NCBI GenBank assembly: GCA_020726505.1 | Contig: JAHLEZ010000026.1 | Span: 310,001-374,000, forward strand | Origin: Leptodontidium sp. MPI-SDFR-AT-0119 | Lineage: Eukaryota; Ascomycota; Leotiomycetes; Helotiales; Leptodontidiaceae | Direction: 5' to 3' | Length of the DNA: 64,000 nucleotides | Shown here: piece after piece, positions 58,301-64,000 of the stretch | How positions within the stretch are numbered: the first letter of the stretch is position 1 | How the letters are laid out: each line of letters begins with the position of its first letter | Made by a program: the position numbers and the translations under genes | The notes under the pieces: model-generated | The model's database searches: none | Told to the model about the DNA's origin: nothing | Seen by the model: the letters and a program-made list of their open reading frames with translations, nothing else

Positions 58301-59389
58301 ACGCCAAAACCACAACTGATCACTCTTATCTAACTGGTTTCAAAACATTCTCTATTTGTTCATTTTGTCCTGTTCTCCTTTTTAGCTATTGTTTGTTGGG
58401 CCGGAAAGTATGAAAGGAGCAGGAACGGCTGTATCAGGTTCAAGATTGTTTTATTGGAGGTTTTTATTGGAGGGAAATTAGTGGAGGATATCATGTTAGC
58501 TTTCTGCCGATGCATGGAGTTCCCGCTTGGGTTTCAGCTCGGCCGGCAGATAGCGGGAAAATCTGTCATTCTCATATCAAATAGTTTTCAACATTTCCCG
58601 TGCCCTTTTCAAAGTCCTCACCTGCCTCAATAGTGATTTCCAGATCAGAAATGGCCGCTCGGAACTTTTAAGTAGCTAAGGCGCAAGCCGCAGCCATCAA
58701 GCTTTTGATCTAGAGAGAGAGAGAGAGCAGCGTAGCTTGGGTTTGGCGCAGCTCATTCATGGCGCACCCGTGTTGGGGTTTGGCATAGCCGCTTCAGGGA
58801 ACGTGGGGTTACCCCATGCCCATCGCAGATGCGAGACGACACTCGAAAACATTTCCAGCCGGAACATCTTCTCTGCCATCGAAGTCTGGCAACACCCTTC
58901 GACTTGATCCGATTAACCATTCTCTGGCCAGCCGTCTGTATGCCACCGATCGGCTCAGCTAATCCCCAAAAGCAGGTGAGGAATCTTTTATTTCTAGGCT
59001 TTTCATGGCTTCTGTCATTTTCAACTCTCCTACAAACCCAGTTCTGCTGGATAGTTATTAATTAGTGGAAGTTAACCTGTTGTCACAGATATCTTGGTGT
59101 GCGGTATGTAGCACAACTCAGAGCGAGCAGACCGCGTGAGAAATTCGTCGAAACTTTCATGACAGAATCAGGATCGAGGACTGTTTATCTAGCAGACCTG
59201 GGAATTTCCGCACATTGGTGTAGAATAGCCAATGATGCAAGTGAGCTATCTCGTTGTGATGCCCGTTTGCAGATCTCCATTCTGTATTAGATTCAATTCC
59301 TTGCTGACAGGTGAGAGGGTATGTATTGTAATATCCGGTAGATCTATATTCCTCTTTTGAACAAGAGTCTTCCCACGCTCATTTGAAGT
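58301..59389. other. intergenic inside the inverted-repeat block
   Basis: No gene recognised; the short frame at 58829-59065 is unassigned. A stretch near 59335-59400 resembles 57335-57400 in the same orientation, so the hydrophobin gene is also bracketed by a short direct repeat. Confidence 0.45.
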
Positions 59390-59709
59390 GTCTCCGGTTT
59401 CCAATCAGCCTTTGTGCTTTGCCATTTGCTTGCTTTCCTTCCAATTTCAAGATTTGCTAAATATTGGCACATGAAAGAGAGAAAGGCATGTGATGGTCAT
59501 ATAGATTTGAAGGACCGGTAGGAAAAGCCCAACTCAAGAGATGAAGATTGTTGCGCTGAAAAGGAGAAGTGAGGCCTGCATACTGCAACGCCTACACAAA
59601 CTCTGCCACTAGCTGTAGTAGTTTGCGTTTGCGGCTTTCTATCTCTTGACTTGTGGGGAAAGTCTTTCCATGACCGCATCACGAATTAAACGCTGCACAA
59701 CATACTATA

Positions 59710-59901
59710 CCCCCCCGGTGCAAAGGGCCTGTGGAGAATTACAGGACTGATTATCAACAAGGGGGTGTCTACCAATAAGATAATAAGCGTGACCTCCACC
59801 AAAGAATCTTCGAGATTCCTACTGGCGCACCCCCCTTGTCACTACACAGCCGCAAATTGTCTCCACAGGCCCTTTGCAGGTGGTTGGGGGGGGGGGGGGG
59901 G
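59710..59901. mobile_element. 192-bp MITE with ~30-bp terminal inverted repeats
   Basis: The left end CCCCCCCGGTGCAAAGGGCC at 59710 is matched in inverted orientation by the right end, which contains GGCCCTTTGCAGGTGG and closes with 16 G at 59886-59901. TA lies on both sides (59708-59709 and 59902-59903). There is no coding capacity. The structure fits a non-autonomous Tc1/mariner-type MITE; it interrupts the right arm of the long inverted repeat, so it arrived after that repeat formed. Confidence 0.78.
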
Positions 59902-60748
59902 TAGTAGCACAGCATAGTGACGAACAGAGTTCCAGATATCTACTGTATTGCAGGTCATGGAGATTACCTAAGCGACTTGCGAAGGTTCCCGTCAAGCAGA
60001 ACAAGTAATCCCGAAGGCTTTCCTATTGCGGAGAATTCCGTCAAGCAGAACCTGATCCTCAGCACTACAGTACGAACCATGGAGATTTCCGATTCTCGTG
60101 CATCCCAAAGTCAAACATGGCCCGCCTCTGATATAAAAGGCGTCAATACAATGAATCTTGCAAGGAAATAATGCAGCAGCCCTCGAATCAATAGTCCGAC
60201 GTGACAGTGCTGGTCGACGCATGTGAGCTGCATCACCGTCTCGTTCCCGTCCCTTTCCCAGTGCAGCGCCTCACTTCATCGAAATTCTTTGCTATGACGT
60301 CGAACCCGGCCTCTACCAGCAACAACACCACAAGTGCTGGGGATTACTGTTCTACTTGACGGAAACCTCTATGATAATCTGCTTCACGGAGATTTCCGTG
60401 ATCGGCAGTGTTACGGTGTTGTAATAGTTTAATTAAGTTTTTACCCATGTGATCACAGAAGTCTTGAACATAGAATATCCTAATAGATCAAGAGGTAGAA
60501 GGCCACAAACGTTACTTCGCTGCAACAACCACTAACCTCATATTAACACAAAGAACTAGAGGCAGAGAAAAGGCGGATGGAGGTGCTAAGGGTTATGGGG
60601 ATTTGGAATTATTTGCAAGTAGTTCATCTCTTGATTAAATCTAGATGGCTATCACATGCTTTCCTCTCTTTCGTATACTAACATTTAACGAATCTTCGGA
60701 ATCATTTCCACAAAAGATGCGCTAGGGCGGGCCAGATAAGACACTGTA

Positions 60749-61316
60749 TGATGACCAATTAGGCGATGATTGGCGGGGGGTTGGGGCTGGGGCTGATATA
60801 CTGTGTATGTTTGTCGGGCATCACACAGTTTTGGCGGGAGAAAGTTGGATGACCCTATGAAATCACAACACTTTTGTATTCTTCAGCAGAAAATTGGTAG
60901 AAGAGAAATAACTAAATGCAAATTCGCACATTAGAACAATACTCCAAAGCGGGAATAACTTCAAATATCGACAGATTACTAAAGAACTCAATTCTCTTAA
61001 CCGCGGGATCCAGCTGTCCTTCCCCTTCCTCATCTCTTCCCCAAAGAAAACGACAAAGACGATTGAGGGGGACGAGATCAGTCGTTTCTGGAACAGCGTG
61101 GTCATTGTGCGAGAAGGTGCGGCAAGATCACTTTCAGCTGCTCCCTCGGCTTAAAGCGCAATCGCTAGGGACAAAGAGACACAAAGGTCCTCAAGGAGTC
61201 ATCTCCACCCATCAACAACCTCACCACGACACGAATACCTCCCTCCCTCTATCGAACACACGCGCGAACGATATAAAGCCCCGACGACCTCACGAACAGT
61301 TGCACCATCAGCAAAG
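60749..61316 (+). other. upstream region of the cys-3-like bZIP gene
   Basis: Probable promoter and leader. A 134-codon frame (60916-61320; ATG at 60916) ends in TGA that overlaps the bZIP start as ATGA (61317-61320). It is low-complexity and unassigned; it may be a chance frame or an upstream ORF. CT-rich and A-rich leader sequence precedes the bZIP ATG. Confidence 0.4.
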
Positions 61317-62281
61317 ATGACTTACAACGGAAGACGTGGGCCGAATATGTCGGAATTTATCGCACAACTCAATGCGATTCCTTCAGCTCAAGATATCCAG
61401 AGTTCGGGCAACTTCAATCTCGACGACGATCTAGCTATGTTCACGAACATACAATTCTTTGACTTCGATTTGGGTCAGGATGCGGATTTACAACCGGGTA
61501 ATTTTGAGGGCAGAGGAGGTCAGACTGTCGCTCCAGACAGTATTGATATAAAGTCTATGGATTTCAATCTACAAGGTACGTTTTATCAGATTATATCAGT
61601 TCTCATCTACCTAGTAAATTTCCCCGTTTGTCGTTATCGCTGCGTTCACTTGGACCAGCAGGCGACCCCGCTGCAGTGCATCAAGCATCTCTCCGCCTCT
61701 ATCCGCTACGACCACAAAGGAAGTAGCAATATACTAACAATGCGATGGCACGTCACACAGGAGACTTCAACTTCAACACCTTCACCGAAGCCACTCCCGC
61801 ATTCGGCAGCGATGGCCTCGCGCAATCACAGCTCCCTCCCATCCAAACCAACCAGCCGTGCCTCGCTTCCACTTCCTCATCCGCTGCTTCTCCCTCTACC
61901 TCGACTTTAACCACTGCTACTAAGCGCAAAGCCACTTCCCCTGCGACCGAAAACTATGAAGAAGCCACCCGCCTAGCAGCAGAAAAAGACAAGCGTCGCC
62001 GCAACACAGATGCCTCTGCCCGATTCCGAGTCAAGAAGAAGCAACGCGAGCAAGCGCTTGAGCGGTCCGCAAAAGAGATGAGTGGCAAAGTCGCAGCATT
62101 AGAAGAAAAGATCAATCAGCTGGAGACGGAGAACGAATGGTTGAAGAATCTAATTACGAAGAAGAATGAGAGTAAGGAGGATATTGCGGCGTTATGGAAG
62201 AAGTATAGCCAGGAGATGACCGAGAGGAAAACTTCTGAGCGCAAAGACGGTGTGGGAACAAAGGCTACTAAGGGGTACTAA
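61317..62281 (+). CDS. bZIP transcription factor, cys-3/metR-like
   Basis: Neurospora cys-3 and Aspergillus metR activate sulfur-assimilation genes when sulfur is limiting. Exons 61317-61575 and 61761-62281 (780 bases, 259 residues) are joined by a 185-bp intron with donor GTACG, branch ACTAAC and acceptor CACAG; splicing gives NLQ-GDFNFNTF. The first 90 residues are acidic, the middle is Thr/Ser/Pro-rich, and the C-terminal 110 residues hold the basic region (EKDKRRRNTDASARFRVKKKQ) and a zipper with regular heptads (LEEKINQLETENEWLKNLI). The N-x2-A-S-A-R-F-R pattern is characteristic of this sub-family. No breaks are seen, so it is likely functional. Function in sulfur control is inferred from family resemblance. 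Confidence 0.85.
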
Positions 62282-62640
62282 GGCGTGATGTGTGGAGTGT
62301 TGATAGAGAGTTCGTAGTGGGAAGGTGGAGTTTATTTTGTGGGTAGATACTTGCGCTTGATTAAGTTCGCGCTTTTGCTCTTCTGTTTGCTATATGGATA
62401 GGTTTTCGCCTGAAATTATTCGATTCGTGGCCTTCGTAGGGTAGATTCATATGGGTGGGAGGTATTGCGATGTTTGTGCGACCTTTGAAACGTCAGCAGA
62501 TGCCTTGGAACAATCTTAAAGCGAGTCTGCAAAAGATGCTCTTCGCTTACTACAGATCCTGTCTATACTACAACATAGCGTACTCACTCTTGAAGTTTTC
62601 GAGGAGGCATGGAAGGGTTGCAAAAAGGTCTTACGGCTAA
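62282..62640. other. intergenic
   Basis: 3' flank of the bZIP gene. A 61-codon frame at 62455-62640 is unassigned. Confidence 0.35.
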
Positions 62641-63400
62641 ATAGTGTCAAAGCCAGAGGTATCGACAAATTCTCCCTAGATCATGTCTCGCAATTACCAA
62701 GTTTCATAGTCCTAGAGAACGACGAATAGGATCCTTTCCGTCTCACAGAAGCTAGTTCTCTCCTTGTATCTCTTTCCTTGGTCACGCAACACGATCTAGA
62801 CGGCTACTTAGGACTGTCGATGCACCCTTTGACTCACGCTTAGGCCAAAGATCGACAGGATTTAGAGCATCAAGGTATAACATAAATCGCAGCTAGCTGC
62901 TTTCTTAGATCTTCCCGCTTAAATACCCGTACCTAGTAAACACAAGAGAGACGTCTGCTTCCGCATGTCTTATTATATTTAGATATAAAGGTTAATAAGG
63001 CATTCGGGTTAGTATCGAAAGCAGTCGTCACTTCAATCGTTCTCGAATGCGGCTTAGCTCTATTAGACATGCGACAAGACTCTAAACTTAGCTAATTGAT
63101 ATAAGCACGTTCCTCGAGCTTAGATAGCTATCGGACGAGTTCTTTCCGCTGTATGACCTTTAAACAAGAAGCTTAATGAATCTCGGGAGGAATAAAGAGG
63201 CTATGGAATTACTCGAGCAGGTAGTCAAGATCCAGGAGACGACGCTACCTAAGACGCACCCGGACCGGCTCGTGTCGCAGCACGCACTGGCAACAGCGTG
63301 CAGAAGCCGTGGCGCTGCTCGAGCAGGTGGTTAAGATTAAGCGATTAAAATTGCCTATAAGCTATCCTAGTCGTGTAGTATCGGAGAACGCACTTTCTTA
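62641..63400 (+). pseudogene. NB-ARC/TPR-type protein, C-terminal remnant
   Basis: NB-ARC/TPR proteins are STAND-type signalling ATPases, some implicated in fungal self/non-self recognition. Fragments in one broad order: VSLSLVTQHDLDGYLGLSMHPLTHA, then TAG where the family has Trp, AKDRQDLEHQG (about 62765-62880); LLPHVLLYLDI (about 62950-62985); then TPR sequence NLGRNKEAMELLEQVVKIQETTLPKTHPDRLVSQHALATA (about 63180-63300), followed by a second truncated repeat AEAVALLEQVVKIK. Several TAG/TAA stops and a deletion inside the TPR array show decay. The N-terminal nucleotide-binding part is not in the window's readable sequence. Confidence 0.7.
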
Positions 63401-64000
63401 CTTTTTACAATTGCTTTAATTCATTAGTAACCATTATTAACTTACAGAGATTCTTTTTCTTCCGTGGGCGACACAACTAATATGCGAAGGCCCGGATACT
63501 TAGGATCCAGGGGAGACACTAAGCAATTAGGTCGAAGCCCCGAAAGAAGTAGAATGCCTATATACGAGGATCTAAAGCTAAGGAGGGAAGGAGAGAGAGG
63601 GGGGAAAGGGGTATATACAGGAAATCTTGTCATGTGACGCAACCCGTGACTCATTCTTGTCAGGTGATAAGCTGGCCAGGCACCGGTCCAGCGCCGTAAC
63701 ATACTGGTAACGCGCGCTGCGCACGCCTTGGCCCTGAAACGGAAAAAAAGAAAAAGGTATTCTTCAGATGAGAACGCAAAAGCACGTGACGTGGCAAAGT
63801 CACGCGACTCATGCCACGTAAGTCACGCGACCCGTCTTCCGTTTGCTGTGAAGGCAGCCCATCGGCCCAGCCAAGCGGCCCCCCCTGCAGCTCGCCCCGG
63901 CGGGGTAGTAGTCCCTTTCACTGGACGCGCGCTGCGCACGCCGATGCCCTGAAACCAGCTGACCGAGGACCGCACGTGATTTTCACCGGACTATGATCAG
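63401..64000. other. unassigned sequence at the right edge
   Basis: No gene recognised. A 17-bp block CGCGCGCTGCGCACGCC occurs at 63711-63727 and 63926-63942, each followed shortly by GCCCTGAAAC, and short sequences around GTCACGCGAC recur near 63800-63830. This may be the edge of another repeat. Confidence 0.4.

Larger units (their letters stand above)
54808..60748. repeat. 5.9-kb block bounded by ~1.1-kb inverted repeats
   Basis: The left arm (about 54808-55910) and right arm (about 59390-60748) match in opposite orientation along their length. Paired landmarks: GCGCATCTTTGTGG, GCAAATAATTCCAAATCCCC, TGCAGCGAAGT, the CAAGCAGAAC / CCCCAGCACTTGTGG block, TATTGACGCC and CAATTTCAAGATT. The right arm is longer because a 192-bp MITE sits in it. 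The interior holds the hydrophobin gene and further short copies of the same repeat (for example 56450-57135). No transposase is visible. It could be a very long-TIR element, or two opposed copies of one repeat family. No target duplication is established. Confidence 0.7.

Noticed and set aside
1..64000. CRISPR arrays, bacterial promoters, rRNA and tRNA genes
   Set aside because: No regularly spaced repeat-spacer pattern, no rRNA-like sequence and no clear tRNA cloverleaf were found by eye; a tRNA scan was not possible.

Overview
The window reads as a genome segment of a filamentous ascomycete (Pezizomycotina; Leotiomycetes is my guess, from the style of the gene families and not tested). Supporting signs are short spliceosomal introns (45-185 bp), fungal-only families (group III HAMP-repeat histidine kinase, SAT4/Pth11-like receptor, 2EXR, Reg1/DUF1752, hydrophobin, cys-3-type bZIP) and repeats carrying the footprint of repeat-induced point mutation (RIP). 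In the transposons, CA and TG dinucleotides are scarce and TA is abundant while CG is kept; broken reading frames are interrupted by TAA/TAG at former Gln and Trp codons and much less often by indels.

Layout. 1-5.9 kb: AT-rich degraded sequence, then remnants of an NmrA-like gene and a Hva1_TUDOR (DUF2945) gene. 5.9-17.55 kb: an 11.6 kb Ty1/Copia element (122-bp LTRs, CGGTA target duplication) with a Helitron lodged in its gag region and a 1.2 kb non-autonomous LTR element (GGAAT duplication) lodged between protease and integrase. 17.55-22.7 kb: decayed sequence and a 2.46 kb pogo/Fot1-like transposon. 22.7-25.4 kb: an intact ATF/CREB-like bZIP gene with a CRE palindrome upstream. 25.6-29.1 kb: a 3.48 kb Tc1/mariner-like element with 51-bp perfect terminal inverted repeats and two convergent genes. 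29.65-33.43 kb: a group III hybrid histidine kinase with one frameshift. 34.5-35.5 kb: a broken SAM-HMG-box gene fused tail-to-tail with a 2EXR gene. 38.9-42.5 kb: a SAT4-type receptor pseudogene, a truncated second copy of the bZIP and an almost intact mariner transposon at its broken end. 44.0-54.1 kb: a methyltransferase pseudogene, two Reg1-like paralogs (both broken) and a BTB-domain gene. 54.8-60.75 kb: a 5.9 kb block bounded by inverted repeats of about 1.1 kb, holding an intact hydrophobin gene. 61.3-62.3 kb: an intact cys-3/metR-like bZIP gene. 62.6-64 kb: a decayed NB-ARC/TPR gene and unassigned sequence.

There is no operon-like or pathway-like cooperation here. The clearly intact genes are the two bZIP factors and the hydrophobin; the 2EXR frame is also open, and the BTB gene appears intact apart from an unresolved 5' end. 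Most other genes are recently broken, several by CpA-type transitions, as if RIP had acted on duplicated genes as well as transposons. The most unusual items are the two-gene mariner element, the hydrophobin inside a long inverted repeat, the matching Trp-codon mutations in the Reg1 pair, the chimera of 2EXR with antisense HMG box, and the triple nested retroelement.
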